DNA from: SG8-4 sp964598225
GTDB taxonomy: Bacteria > Planctomycetota > Phycisphaerae > Sedimentisphaerales > Anaerobacaceae
Assembly (NCBI GenBank): GCA_964598225.1
Contig: CAZRBG010000052.1
Coordinates: 1-42,982, forward strand
Length of the DNA stretch: 42,982 nt
Direction of reading: 5' to 3'
A program made the position numbers and the translations under genes. The notes under the pieces were generated by a model. It did no database searches, was not told where the DNA came from, and worked only from the letters and a program-made list of their open reading frames with translations. This document shows positions 9,101 through 17,595 of this stretch, one piece after another. Numbering within the stretch: position 1 is the stretch's first letter; every line of letters begins with the position of its first letter.

Positions 9101-9369
9101 AGACAGTCCCAATAGTCGTCAGGGCCATGCTCCTGGCTGATGAGATTCTGTTCATAGCCGGCCCCTCTGCCGGAAGAAACCTCAGCGGGCTGGCGAATCT
9201 GGACAAATTGCAGCGAGGTTCGTTATCCTGTGTCTCTGCTAAAGATGGCAACATCCTGACAACCCGCGAACTAACCTCGGCACCCGTGTTGGACGGCATG
9301 GCCGCTGCTTATGGACGCCTTTATATCGCGACAACAGGCGGTGACGTCCTCTGTTTTGGTAAAGAGTAA
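6112..9369 (+). CDS. Exported methyltransferase-like domain fused to PQQ-type beta-propellers (copy 1)
   Basis: The 1085-residue protein starts with a signal peptide (1-28). Residues 35-150 have the order of a class I SAM-dependent methyltransferase fold: VVHLGCDDGRLTTAL (motif I, 50-63), HGLDTD (acidic loop, 72-77) and NLVNLIVVE. A linker DEWTHYLHGPDNNAVA joins it to two runs of BamB/PQQ-type propeller blades (about 180-630 and 690-1085), shown by repeats such as LVARDAFNGTLLWKR, CLDARSGDEQWRS, ALDAASGEQLWSR and CLRARDGELVWRF. SAM is not expected outside the cytoplasm, so the first domain may bind another ligand or be structural. The ATG at 6112 has AAGGAG 8 bases upstream; a longer frame from 6010 would overlap the sulfatase. 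The next gene is a paralogue 38 bases downstream. Function is unknown; domain calls are solid. Confidence 0.85.
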   Translation: MKGTITRSRRFTCALWILCALPIAAVQAADYEQQAAQILEDTNIKGGLVVHLGCDDGRLTTALRANDRYIVHGLDTDARVVARARDYIRSLGLYGKVSVNELDGRNLPYIDNLVNLIVVEDDCSVPEKELDRALCPNGVAYIAEQGRWTKRVKSRPADIDEWTHYLHGPDNNAVAADDVVGPPRHLQWLAGPKHLRAHEYLNSVSALVSAGGRIFYIIDEGSTAAVTAPPQWRLVARDAFNGTLLWKRDIGPWEGHFRLFRSGPPDIARRLVAVGNRVYSSLGYGKPVAAFDAATGLTERIYHETKGASEIIYSGGRLFAVVGSIDEQAYRKTIEDYLPSPAPRKKGIVAVEVDSGRLLWRQQDRDTSEILPTAMAVKGERLFFQNTRQLICLDARSGDEQWRSDRPIYTTRLSWSTPTLVTCDDVVLSADGSTGGLPSETSKGESRVKWIHSDRDIRKHPVGDIYAFNAHTGERLWTSESLQGFCAPGDVFVIDDLVWAGALVASRQKTLDVALDLKTGQVRKKRSGDAPPVAGHARCYRNKATERFLVLGSTGIELVDTSDFSWTADMWVRGTCQYGVMPCNGMIYVPPDSCACRPNTRLHGFAAMAPKRKTSRNATQTESLRHGPAYNNRKSQISNLKIDADWPTYRKDGKRSGWTKSKVPANLQPQWRKKIAGKPIRGKLTSLTVSSGRVFVSHVDAHSVCALDAASGEQLWSRTVGGPVDSPPTIQNGLVVFGCRDGHVYCLRARDGELVWRFRAAPAARLLMAPEGLESVWPVHGSVLVRDNKVWFAAGRSSYLDGGIYLYALGLQSGNPVFVRQLDGRDPECWASRRTGRPRGTRNRLPGTLPDILSTSGDHIFMGWTCFDTKGRLLDVLDPHIFSTTGFLDDSWWHRTYWQFGSWMRGGFGGWPRAARQKPAGRLLVANNDYIFGFGRSQYDVGNPKDVHAGHVGVVKDGYQDIGRIDYSRNPYRLFCAVKPQAGKSANKPGIDYKWQETVPIVVRAMLLADEILFIAGPSAGRNLSGLANLDKLQRGSLSCVSAKDGNILTTRELTSAPVLDGMAAAYGRLYIATTGGDVLCFGKE

Positions 9370-9407
9370 GCAACAAACGATCAGGCAATCAAGAAGGAGA
9401 AGTCGTC

Positions 9408-12400
9408 ATGAATGCAGCGTCTCGGTTACTCATGAAACGCACATTCGTTCTTATTATTTTGTGTGTGCTACTTATTGCTACGGCCCGATTAGATGGCGGC
9501 GCCGGGACGGCGAAACAAATTCTCGACGGTGGAGACATCGAAGGTGGTCTGATCGTCCACGTCGGCTGCGGCAACGGCAAGCTGACTGCGGCACTGCACG
9601 GGCAGACCAATTGTCTCGTTCACGGGCTGGACAATGATCCCGATAAAGTCTCGCAAGCACGCAGGTATATTAAGTCTCTCGGCGTATATGGGAACGTATC
9701 GGTAGATACTTTCGACGGCAGGACGCTGCCCTACGCTGACAATCTTGTCAACCTTGTCGTATCCGAAAATATCGGTGACGTGCCATCGGCTGAGATTATG
9801 CGAGTTCTGTCGCCGAACGGCGCAGCTTACGTAAAGCGAGGTGGCAAATGGGCCAAGACCGTCAAACAGTGGCCCGAAGAGATCGACGAATGGACACATT
9901 ATCTTCACGGTCCTGATGGAAACGCGGTTGCACACGATTCACGTGTCGGCCCGCCCCGCCACCTTCAGTGGGTTGCCAAACCCTTGTGGGCCAGGCATCA
10001 TAACATGACGCAGTCTTTCAGCGCGATGGTCACATCGAACGGCAGAATTTTCTATATCCAGGACGAAGCCCTGCCGGGAATCGCCGGCCTGCCGGGCAAG
10101 TGGTCGCTGTTTGCACGAAATGCTTTTAACGGCACACTGCTCTGGAAGCGGCCGATTGAGAACTGGGGCTGGTCCGCGTGGGGACCTTCGTCCAGCCGCA
10201 GTTCCTCGCGGTTCGATCAACCCGTCGACGTAACAAGAAGGCTCGTTGCCGCCGGTGATTATCTTTATGCCGCTCTCGGTTTCAATGCGCCGCTCAGCAA
10301 GATCGATGCCGCAACGGGTCAGACCATCCAAACTTATCCCGGCTCCGAGGGGGTAAGCGAAGTGCTCTATTACGAGGGAAAGCTGATCGTCTCGACCAAC
10401 GCCAAGCGGCAACATAAGAATAATGATACGCCACCGGGCAAAAGCATTCTTGTGTTTGATGGCGACACCGGTGGGCTGTTGTGGAAGAAAGACAGACTTG
10501 CCGGAATCGTGACCAAAAGCGGCCCTTTGCAGCAGTTTACGACCCTTTTTGTGGCCGCTGGTTCGAGTTCAATCGTTTTTGCCGATAAAGAGAGCATTGT
10601 CTGCCTCGAGTTGGAGAACGGCCGTCAGCGCTGGCGGCAGCCTCGACCAGAGCCGGAACAAATCGTCTCATCTTATTTCAAGTCATACATCGGCAATTTG
10701 TCCACGCTTATCGTCCACCGGGACACAGTGCTGTTCAGTCAGATTGTGCCGAAGAAAGATTATCACAGGAGCCTGCCCTGGTACGATGCCCTGGAGAGTC
10801 GGCTTGTCGCATATGCCGTCAAGACAGGCAAGGAGCTCTGGCACTACGACTGCGGCGCTTGGGACTATGACGCTCCCGCCAGTGTCTTCGTGATCGACGG
10901 TCTCGCGTGGACGATGACTAAGGACGATTACGGCATGGTCGCGCTTGATCCCGAAACGGGCGAGGTGAAAAGGCAATTTTCAGCCGAACCGGCGCTGAAG
11001 ACCGAACACCACCATCGGTGTTACGGCAACAAAGCGACGAGCAGTTACATTCTCACGGGGCGACGCGGCGTAGAGTTTCTGGACGTTCGTACAGGCGAAA
11101 ATACACTCAACCACTGGACTCGAGGCGCATGTCGATACGGCATTATGCCGGCTAACGGTTTGCTCTACGTTCCGCCTAATCCGTGCATCTGCTATCAGAC
11201 CGCCAAAGTTAACGGCATGCTGGCCTTCGCCGCTGCACAGCGAACGAAATCGACCCGACCAAATAGGGCCCGCCTTGAGAAAGGACCGGCATACGGCACT
11301 AAGCTATCGAGCCGTCAGCAGGAAAGCGAAGATTGGACCACGTATCGACATGACGACAGCCGCAGCGGCTCGACCGAGAACCTCGTGCCGGAGGAACTAA
11401 ATGAATTATGGAAGACAAACATTGGCGGCAGGCTCTCGTCCATAACTGTCTCCGGCGGGCATGTTTTCGTCGTTTCCGTGGATCGTCACACGCTTCACGT
11501 CCTGAACCAAGAAACGGGAGCGAAGGTCTGGAGCTACACGCTGCCGGCGCGTGCCGATACGCCCCCAACCATCTATCGAGGTATGGCGTTGCTGGGTTGC
11601 GCTGACGGTCGCGTTTATGCTATCAGATCGCGAGACGGAGAGTTGATCTGGCGTTTCCAGGCGGCTCCTTCTGACAGGCGGATCATCGCTTTCGGACAGC
11701 TCGAATCGGCCTGGCCGGTTCACGGCAGCGTGCTGGTTCGAGATGGAGTCGCGTATGTAGCGGCCGGGCGCTCATCATTTCTGGACGGCGGGATTTACGT
11801 TTACGCAATCGATCCGACGGCCGGAGAAATGCTGCAGGAAAGAAGAATAAACTCAGTAAACCCGAAGACAGGCAAGGGAGTATACAGCGACAAACTAAGA
11901 TACGACATGCCGCCCGACCATCCCGGAGCGCTTTCTGACATTCTGGTCAGCCACGGCTCGCATATATACATGAGGCATATAAAGATGGACCCGGCGAACA
12001 TCAAGCATAATTATGAAATCGAGATCTCACAGGCGAAAAAGAAAAAGTTCTACGCGGGAAAAACACAAGTCGGCAAGGTTTACAGCCCCGGCCCGCAGGT
12101 TGCTTCGAGCGCCGGCCTGCTCGACGACAGTTGGTTCAATCAGACGTTCTGGACTTACGAGAATTCCTCTCATTGTCGCCTGCTCGTCTGCGATAACGGG
12201 TTCACTTACGGCGTTTCGGCTTATCGCGGGAGACCCTCGCGTCATTCCCGAAGGAAGTTCGATGCAGTCAAGGGCAAATACCGCATCTTCGCCGACGACC
12301 GGCGGACCGACATAAAACGATCGTGGACTTGCGAGGTTCCCATACGAGTTACGGCGATGATCGCCACAAAGAATACACTCTTCGTAGCCGGCACACCGCA

Positions 12401-12605
12401 CGAATACGATCCGGACGATCCATGGGCCGCTTACGAGGGAAGACGCGGTGGCCGCCTTCGGGCGGTATCCAAAGAAACCGGTCGGACAATCAAAGACTAT
12501 CAACTCGATTCCCCACCGGTATGGAACGGCATGGCCGCAGCAAACGGCCAACTGTACCTGGCAACCAAAAATGGCAGCGTATCGTGCCTGGCGGCAGATC
12601 AATAG
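9408..12605 (+). CDS. Exported methyltransferase-like domain fused to PQQ-type beta-propellers (copy 2)
   Basis: This is a 1065-residue paralogue of the preceding gene with the same layout. It has a signal peptide or N-terminal anchor (about 1-32), then a methyltransferase-like domain whose motif I is the more canonical VHVGCGNGKLTAAL (50-63), followed by HGLDNDPDKVSQAR, the linker DEWTHYLHGPDGNAVAHD and two sets of propeller blades (FARNAFNGTLLWKR, VFDGDTGGLLWKK, VLNQETGAKVWSY, AIRSRDGELIWRF). The ATG at 9408 follows AAGGAG at 8 bases. Conservation of the linker and of GPPRHLQW in both copies suggests the two domains work as a unit. The duplication with divergence, including a substituted glycine in motif I of copy 1, suggests specialised roles. 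The neighbouring ThuA/isomerase and Gfo/Idh genes point to sugar or glycoside metabolism. The reaction is unknown. Confidence 0.85.
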   Translation: MNAASRLLMKRTFVLIILCVLLIATARLDGGAGTAKQILDGGDIEGGLIVHVGCGNGKLTAALHGQTNCLVHGLDNDPDKVSQARRYIKSLGVYGNVSVDTFDGRTLPYADNLVNLVVSENIGDVPSAEIMRVLSPNGAAYVKRGGKWAKTVKQWPEEIDEWTHYLHGPDGNAVAHDSRVGPPRHLQWVAKPLWARHHNMTQSFSAMVTSNGRIFYIQDEALPGIAGLPGKWSLFARNAFNGTLLWKRPIENWGWSAWGPSSSRSSSRFDQPVDVTRRLVAAGDYLYAALGFNAPLSKIDAATGQTIQTYPGSEGVSEVLYYEGKLIVSTNAKRQHKNNDTPPGKSILVFDGDTGGLLWKKDRLAGIVTKSGPLQQFTTLFVAAGSSSIVFADKESIVCLELENGRQRWRQPRPEPEQIVSSYFKSYIGNLSTLIVHRDTVLFSQIVPKKDYHRSLPWYDALESRLVAYAVKTGKELWHYDCGAWDYDAPASVFVIDGLAWTMTKDDYGMVALDPETGEVKRQFSAEPALKTEHHHRCYGNKATSSYILTGRRGVEFLDVRTGENTLNHWTRGACRYGIMPANGLLYVPPNPCICYQTAKVNGMLAFAAAQRTKSTRPNRARLEKGPAYGTKLSSRQQESEDWTTYRHDDSRSGSTENLVPEELNELWKTNIGGRLSSITVSGGHVFVVSVDRHTLHVLNQETGAKVWSYTLPARADTPPTIYRGMALLGCADGRVYAIRSRDGELIWRFQAAPSDRRIIAFGQLESAWPVHGSVLVRDGVAYVAAGRSSFLDGGIYVYAIDPTAGEMLQERRINSVNPKTGKGVYSDKLRYDMPPDHPGALSDILVSHGSHIYMRHIKMDPANIKHNYEIEISQAKKKKFYAGKTQVGKVYSPGPQVASSAGLLDDSWFNQTFWTYENSSHCRLLVCDNGFTYGVSAYRGRPSRHSRRKFDAVKGKYRIFADDRRTDIKRSWTCEVPIRVTAMIATKNTLFVAGTPHEYDPDDPWAAYEGRRGGRLRAVSKETGRTIKDYQLDSPPVWNGMAAANGQLYLATKNGSVSCLAADQ

Positions 12606-12665
12606 CTTATTGCAGATCAAGACGACACACCTTGCAACCTGGGGGATGTTTGGTAATATTATGAC

Positions 12666-14438
12666 ATGAACACACAAAATTCTAAGTTTACGCGTCGTGA
12701 TTTTCTGAGTAAGACAACTACAACTGCCGGGATGCTGGCTCTGCCCTTGTGTCGCGGGCATTCCCTCGACTCCGGCTCTCCCTTGGGAACGCCTCTCGGC
12801 GGGGACAGGCTTGCCCGCGATTCGAGGGCGGGACGCCCTCGACACGAGGCAATCCCGGCTAAAGCTCCGGTCGAACCCCACAAACCGAGGAAACTGCTGA
12901 TCTTCACTCTGAATGTCGGCTACGGAGGCCACAACTCGATTCCGACGGCCAATCAGGCCTTCATGCTGATGGAAAAAAAAACGGGCGCCTTCGAGACGGT
13001 CATAAGCAAAGACCCGGCGGTCTTCAAAGCCGAGAATCTGAAGCAGTTCGACGCAGTTTTTCTCAACAACACGGTGGGCAATCTGTTTACGGATCCGGTG
13101 CTGCGGCAGAGCCTGATCGAATTTGTTTACGGCGGCGGCGGGCTGATGGGCGTCCACGGCACAACCGTGGCTTTCACCAAATGGCCCGGCGCTATCGAGG
13201 ATTGGCCGGAATTCGGCGTTATGCTCGGCGCACGGGGGGCCAATCATCGCAACAGCGATGAACATGTTGTGATCAAACTCGACGATCCCGACCATCCTAT
13301 CAACCGGCCGTTTGATAGCAAGAGTTATAACTACCGCGACGAGTTCTTCCGTGTTCACGGGCCCTATTCAAGGGACAGGGTCCGTGTAATTCAAAGCATC
13401 GACACCGAAAAGACCGACATGAACCAGGGAACGGCACGCGGCAACTGCACTCGCGCCGACAATGATTACGCCGTTGCCTGGGTCCGCAATTATGGCCGGG
13501 GGCGGGTATTCTACTGCACCATCGCGCACAATCCCTATGTCTTTCGGGACCCGAAGATGCTGGAGTTTTATCTGGCCGCTACCCAGTTTGTCCTCGGCGA
13601 CTTGCCGGCGCCGACGATTCCGAGCGACAAACTGACACCGGCTGTTCGCGCCCAGGAAAAGTTAGGCTGGCGACTCGGTATCGAGGCTTACACCTTTCAT
13701 AAGTACACGCTCTTCGAGGCTATCGAACGGACCGCCAGGTTTGGCCTGCCATTCATGGGTGGCCTGAGTTTTCAGAAAGTGAGCGATGATATTCCCAGGA
13801 ATTTCGAACCGGGATTGACTGATGATGAGTTGAAACAGATCAGACTAAAGCTGGACGCGGCAGGCGTTCGTATGCTGACGTACTATTTCCACGACATTCC
13901 GGGCGATCCGGCCGGCTGCCGCAGGATATTCGAATTCGGACGGAAAATCGGCATCGAGACCTTCATGACTGAGCCCCCGCCGGAGGCGCTTGATACTATC
14001 GAGAGATTCTGCGACGAATATGGGATCAATGTCGCCCTTCATAATCACGACAAGAAAGCCTCGCCGCATTATTGGCATCCGAAGAACATCACGAAGCTGT
14101 GCCGGGAGCGTAGCAAACGAATCGGCGCCTGCGGCGATCTCGGCTATTGGATGCGTTCCGGCATAGACCCGATCGAAGCCGTCAACATTCTCAAAGATCG
14201 TTTGATCACAGTTCAGATGCACGATCTGCACGAGCTGAGCGGCGAAGGTCACGATGTGCCGTGGGGGACAGGTGCGGGCAAAACCGAGCAATTCATTAAG
14301 GAAATCCATCGCCTCGGTATCAAACCCACAATGTTCGGCCTGGAATATTCATACAACTGGTTCGAGTCGATGCCGGACATCGAGAAATGTATAGAGTTCT
14401 TTGACAACGTGAGTCTACAGTTGAATCGAAAAAAGTAG
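12666..14438 (+). CDS. ThuA domain fused to sugar-phosphate isomerase/epimerase TIM barrel, Tat-exported
   Basis: The protein has 590 residues. MNTQNSKFTRRDFLSK begins a Tat signal (about 1-28). Residues 75-320 are a ThuA-like flavodoxin-fold domain (LLIFTLNVGYGGHNS, FVYGGGGLMGVHGTT, VAWVRNYGRGRVFYCTIAHN). Residues 345-585 are a xylose-isomerase-like/AP-endonuclease-2 barrel with probable metal ligands in FMTEPPPEA, VALHNHDKK, GACGDLGYWMRSG, VQMHDLHE and GLEYSYNW. Such proteins are tied to 3-keto-glycoside and inositol-type sugar chemistry alongside Gfo/Idh oxidoreductases, and one lies two genes downstream. Residues 29-60 (from RGHS to GRPRH) are encoded by a palindromic repeat inserted in frame between the signal and the ThuA domain. 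The next gene starts 3 bases after the stop, so the genes are probably coupled. Domain calls are firm; the substrate is unknown. Confidence 0.87.
   Translation: MNTQNSKFTRRDFLSKTTTTAGMLALPLCRGHSLDSGSPLGTPLGGDRLARDSRAGRPRHEAIPAKAPVEPHKPRKLLIFTLNVGYGGHNSIPTANQAFMLMEKKTGAFETVISKDPAVFKAENLKQFDAVFLNNTVGNLFTDPVLRQSLIEFVYGGGGLMGVHGTTVAFTKWPGAIEDWPEFGVMLGARGANHRNSDEHVVIKLDDPDHPINRPFDSKSYNYRDEFFRVHGPYSRDRVRVIQSIDTEKTDMNQGTARGNCTRADNDYAVAWVRNYGRGRVFYCTIAHNPYVFRDPKMLEFYLAATQFVLGDLPAPTIPSDKLTPAVRAQEKLGWRLGIEAYTFHKYTLFEAIERTARFGLPFMGGLSFQKVSDDIPRNFEPGLTDDELKQIRLKLDAAGVRMLTYYFHDIPGDPAGCRRIFEFGRKIGIETFMTEPPPEALDTIERFCDEYGINVALHNHDKKASPHYWHPKNITKLCRERSKRIGACGDLGYWMRSGIDPIEAVNILKDRLITVQMHDLHELSGEGHDVPWGTGAGKTEQFIKEIHRLGIKPTMFGLEYSYNWFESMPDIEKCIEFFDNVSLQLNRKK
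12749..12845. repeat. Palindromic repeat inserted in frame in the ThuA gene (copy A)
   Basis: This GC-rich element of about 97 bases has terminal inverted repeats GTGTCGCGGGC / GCCCTCGACAC (one mismatch in 11). Inside are a long-range pair TCGCGGGCA (12752-12760) with TGCCCGCGA (12812-12820) and a tight hairpin CGAGGGCG-GGA-CGCCCTCG (12823-12841). It shares termini and the GGGCATTCC and GACGCCCTCG blocks with the element at 17780-17865. It encodes the low-complexity stretch RGHSLDSGSP to AGRPRH and keeps the reading frame open. Confidence 0.7.
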
Positions 14439-14441
14439 ATT

Positions 14442-15920
14442 ATGCTTAAGAGAATACTTATCTCTGCTATTATTATAATTCTGCCGTCTGCGCAAATCCA
14501 AGGCGTGGCAGGGATCTCCAATTCAGAACCGCATGTGCTTACATCGAATGGCAAGACTATACACGTTGAAGCCAAGGCATTTAAGGGCTTGCAGGTCATC
14601 GACCATTGGAATCTGCGGTATTATAGAGAATATGATGAGTTTTCTCTGGATGAACAAGTTGCCCAGATTAAGCGCAATATGGATATTGCAGCGCAACTTG
14701 GTTTTACAGGCTACTTGCTGTTTCAAAAGGATGCTTTTCCGGAACTATTGACATGGGGCGGCAGGCACGAGCCGGATCGGGAGCTTCGCAGAGCGATTCG
14801 GGAGGTGCTCGACTACGCGACAGTATGCAGGCTGAAGCTATATCTGCATTGCAACGAGTTCATGTGGCCGGACAATGTTGACGTGCCGTATGGCGACGTA
14901 CCGCAGGCATGGCAAACTTATAGCAATGCAATAAGAGAACTGGTTGCGCTCTATCCCGATATCGCCGGCTTCGAGGTCACAGCAGATGAAACATCCGGCG
15001 CACTCGATACAAAAGAGGGTGTACTCAAGTTTCATAACGAGACCGCACGCGCGTTGAACTCCGATGGCCGCCTGCGATTTGCCCTCATGCGCACCTGGCA
15101 GCGAGTGGATGCGCTCGGTTCGCCTACTACACTGGGACAAGGCGATGATCCTAATGTCCTTTTTTCGATTAAAAACACCTCCGGCGACTTCAAAATCGCT
15201 CATGAAATGGACGAAGACTTCTTCAGCATTGCCGGGCAAGCCGACCGCCTGCTCGTGGAATTTGACGCGTGGCGCGAATACGAAACCCACAACATTTTTC
15301 CGGTATATCTCGGCGATTACTGGGCGCCGCGCTTTCGGGCACTGACCAAAATGGGCGCTCAGCGCATCGGGGTGCGCTTTAACTGGAACTCAGGACAATT
15401 CGCGATCACCGAACGTCTCTGGGCCAACTGGGTCAATATATTTACATTCGTTCGTCTCGCCGAGCACCCCCAGGACGATCCTGATGATATCCTTAGAGAA
15501 TTTGTAAAGCTCTACTATCCTCACCAAGCACGTCAAACCGCCTTCGACATCTACAAGATGTCTTTTTCTTTCGCAAAAAATTTGTATTACTCCGAAGGCG
15601 AAAACATTACCGATCACGGTCGCGTCAATCGCCGGAGAAAAATCGGAGATAAGCAAGTCCCCACCGACTGGTTCGAACACGTCGACGCACATACCAAGAA
15701 AATGCTCTCGAAGATCGAAGATTTGCCGGACAAAGGAGCGTACAAGGAACGTCTGAGACAGGGCGCAGTGGTAATTTCATATCTGTCAAAGGCTTGTGGA
15801 CTACAACTCGACGCTGAGGGTGACGCAGGCTTTCTGGATGATTGGAAGCGAATTGATCCGTTGAGCTTCGATGAGCTGCGCGCCGAGAATGCCATGGAGA
15901 CGGTTCGAGATGAGAAATAG
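14442..15920 (+). CDS. Secreted glycosidase-like TIM-barrel protein, unassigned family
   Basis: The protein has 492 residues and an N-terminal signal peptide (MLKRILISAIIIILPSAQ, about 1-24). The body alternates strands and helices as in a (beta/alpha)8 barrel: GLQVIDHWNLRYY, LGFTGYLLFQKDAF, LKLYLHCNEFMWP, IAGFEVTADETSG, LLVEFDAWREYE and RIGVRFNWNSGQFA. Acidic residues in FEVTADETS and VEFDAWREYE are candidate catalytic or binding residues. The layout recalls alpha-glucuronidase/GH67-GH115-type barrels, but I do not recognise a diagnostic motif and would not name a family. The ATG lies 3 bases after the ThuA gene, and the end overlaps the Gfo/Idh gene by 11 bases, so the three genes form one translationally coupled unit. 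Activity on uronate-type oligosaccharides would suit the pectate lyase and sulfatase nearby, but that is inference. Confidence 0.7.
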   Translation: MLKRILISAIIIILPSAQIQGVAGISNSEPHVLTSNGKTIHVEAKAFKGLQVIDHWNLRYYREYDEFSLDEQVAQIKRNMDIAAQLGFTGYLLFQKDAFPELLTWGGRHEPDRELRRAIREVLDYATVCRLKLYLHCNEFMWPDNVDVPYGDVPQAWQTYSNAIRELVALYPDIAGFEVTADETSGALDTKEGVLKFHNETARALNSDGRLRFALMRTWQRVDALGSPTTLGQGDDPNVLFSIKNTSGDFKIAHEMDEDFFSIAGQADRLLVEFDAWREYETHNIFPVYLGDYWAPRFRALTKMGAQRIGVRFNWNSGQFAITERLWANWVNIFTFVRLAEHPQDDPDDILREFVKLYYPHQARQTAFDIYKMSFSFAKNLYYSEGENITDHGRVNRRRKIGDKQVPTDWFEHVDAHTKKMLSKIEDLPDKGAYKERLRQGAVVISYLSKACGLQLDAEGDAGFLDDWKRIDPLSFDELRAENAMETVRDEK

Positions 15921-17406
15921 CACAATCCGTAAAGCAAAGTTGGTTATGACACAATCTGACAAACCTTCAATAGCAGAAAGCCGGATAATTGCGCGGCGTC
16001 GGTTTTTAGGGCGAGCGGCTGCGTTTTCCGGAACAGTCGTTGTGCCGTGGGTTATCCCTTCACTGGGACGAGGGACAACCGGCAAATTGGCACCGAGCGA
16101 GCGAATCACCGTGGGGCTGATCGGCAAAGGAATTATGGGCAGCGGCCATCTCCGTCGGCTTGTAGGTGATCGACAAATTCAGGTGTTGGCTGTGTGCGAC
16201 GTTGATCGCGTGCGGAGAGGAGACGGCAGAAAACTCGTGAACGAAACATATTCGCAGCGCTCGGGCAAGACCTATCGCGGCTGTGCCGCATATAACAACT
16301 ATCGAGATTTACTGGCTCGCGAAGATATCGACGCCGTAGTTATCGTAACGCCCGACCATTGGCACAGCTCAATAGCCATTGACGCCGCAGAGGCCGGTAA
16401 GGACGTTTACTGTGAAAAGCCCATCTCTATAACAGTCCGGGAAGGCCGCGAGCTTGTTGAGACGGTACGGCGGTACGGACGAATATTCCAGACCGGGACT
16501 CAATATCGCTCTATACCCACAATAAGAGAAGTTTGCAATTTCGTCCGCGCCGGCGGGCTGGGCAAGGTCAAACAGGTCTTTACCTTATGGAACCGCCTCG
16601 GCGGATTCTTCGGAGCTGAGCGCTTCAAGCCTTATCGTCACCTGATGGACATCGAGCATTCCGGTAGATCTTACGCACCTTTGGATATTACGCTTCCGGC
16701 CGAACCTGTGCCGGACGGGCTCGATTGGGACTTGTGGGTTGGGCCGGCACTGTGGCGCCCTTACAATCCGGGATACCATTTGAATCCTTCTCCCGGCGTT
16801 GTGCCCTGGGCCTTCTGCGAAGCCTTCGGCGCCGCTTCGGTTACGTGGCATCATTCGCACAGCGCCGATGTGATTCAGTACGCTCTCGGCTTCGAAAACA
16901 GCGGCCCGGTCGAGTTCATTCACCCCAACGATGGAAAATTCCCGACGCTGACATACAGGTACGCAAACGGCACGCTCCTCCATTTGGTTGATAACTGGAA
17001 TATGGTCAAAAACGTCTACAAAGCAGTGCCGGCAGACGCACGGCTGGCGGGAAATTTCGGAGGTGTGTTCGTCGGCGAAAACGGCTGGGTCACTTCAATG
17101 ACAACCGGCGGCCAAATCGAGGGCGGACCCAAGGGAATATTCGAGAAAATGAAGCTGAAGACACGGCAGGTAAACATCGGAGAGAACAACCACCACGCGA
17201 ACTTCTTTGATTGCATCAAAACCCGCCGCAAGCCAAGCTGCCCGGAGGAAATAGGCCATCGCTCGGCGTCGACGGGACATCTGACGATAATAGCACACAC
17301 ATTAAAGCGATCCCTCAAATGGGATCCCAAAAACGAGGAATTCATCGGCGACGAGGCTGCAAGCCGCCTGCTGCTGCGGTCAAAACGCTCGCCGTGGCAT
17401 GTTTGA
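15910..17406 (+). CDS. Gfo/Idh/MocA family oxidoreductase, Tat-exported
   Basis: This is an NAD(P)-dependent sugar or inositol dehydrogenase-like protein of 498 residues. The Tat motif ARRRFLGRAAAFSG marks the export signal (to about residue 53). The Rossmann fold follows: ITVGLIGKGIMGSGHLRRL, VLAVCDVD, then DAVVIVTPDHWHSSIAIDA and the signature YCEKPIS, whose lysine is the usual catalytic residue. The C-terminal alpha/beta domain has HSADVIQYALG and the tail typical of planctomycete members, which keep bound cofactor through Tat export. The start at 15910 is chosen because GGAG lies 10 bases upstream and it overlaps the previous gene by 11 bases. An ATG at 15946 without a ribosome site is the alternative. 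It probably oxidises or epimerises a glycoside together with the ThuA/isomerase fusion; the substrate is unknown. Confidence 0.9.
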   Translation: MRNSTIRKAKLVMTQSDKPSIAESRIIARRRFLGRAAAFSGTVVVPWVIPSLGRGTTGKLAPSERITVGLIGKGIMGSGHLRRLVGDRQIQVLAVCDVDRVRRGDGRKLVNETYSQRSGKTYRGCAAYNNYRDLLAREDIDAVVIVTPDHWHSSIAIDAAEAGKDVYCEKPISITVREGRELVETVRRYGRIFQTGTQYRSIPTIREVCNFVRAGGLGKVKQVFTLWNRLGGFFGAERFKPYRHLMDIEHSGRSYAPLDITLPAEPVPDGLDWDLWVGPALWRPYNPGYHLNPSPGVVPWAFCEAFGAASVTWHHSHSADVIQYALGFENSGPVEFIHPNDGKFPTLTYRYANGTLLHLVDNWNMVKNVYKAVPADARLAGNFGGVFVGENGWVTSMTTGGQIEGGPKGIFEKMKLKTRQVNIGENNHHANFFDCIKTRRKPSCPEEIGHRSASTGHLTIIAHTLKRSLKWDPKNEEFIGDEAASRLLLRSKRSPWHV

Positions 17407-17595
17407 TACACTGGTACGCCCGATTTTGCTTGCTTAGCTCGGCATTCGCCGTTATACTGATTTCTATTGCTTGAGTATTGTCTCTCAAGATATTCAAGTG
17501 ATTGACCGATAGTGTCTTTTGAGACTTTTGGGTGGGTTTCGGCTCTAAGAGCCTTATAAATGCTCTCTTTGCTGTTCGCATTAACAGGCGGGGAA

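Noticed and set aside
12027..13358. 443-codon open frame on the minus strand
   Set aside because: It is antisense across two well-supported plus-strand genes and has no domain character; high GC and biased third positions explain it.
17529..17551. Small palindrome GGCTCTAAGAGCC as a terminator before the di-haem gene
   Set aside because: The stem is only 6 bp and no T run follows in the direction of the upstream gene.
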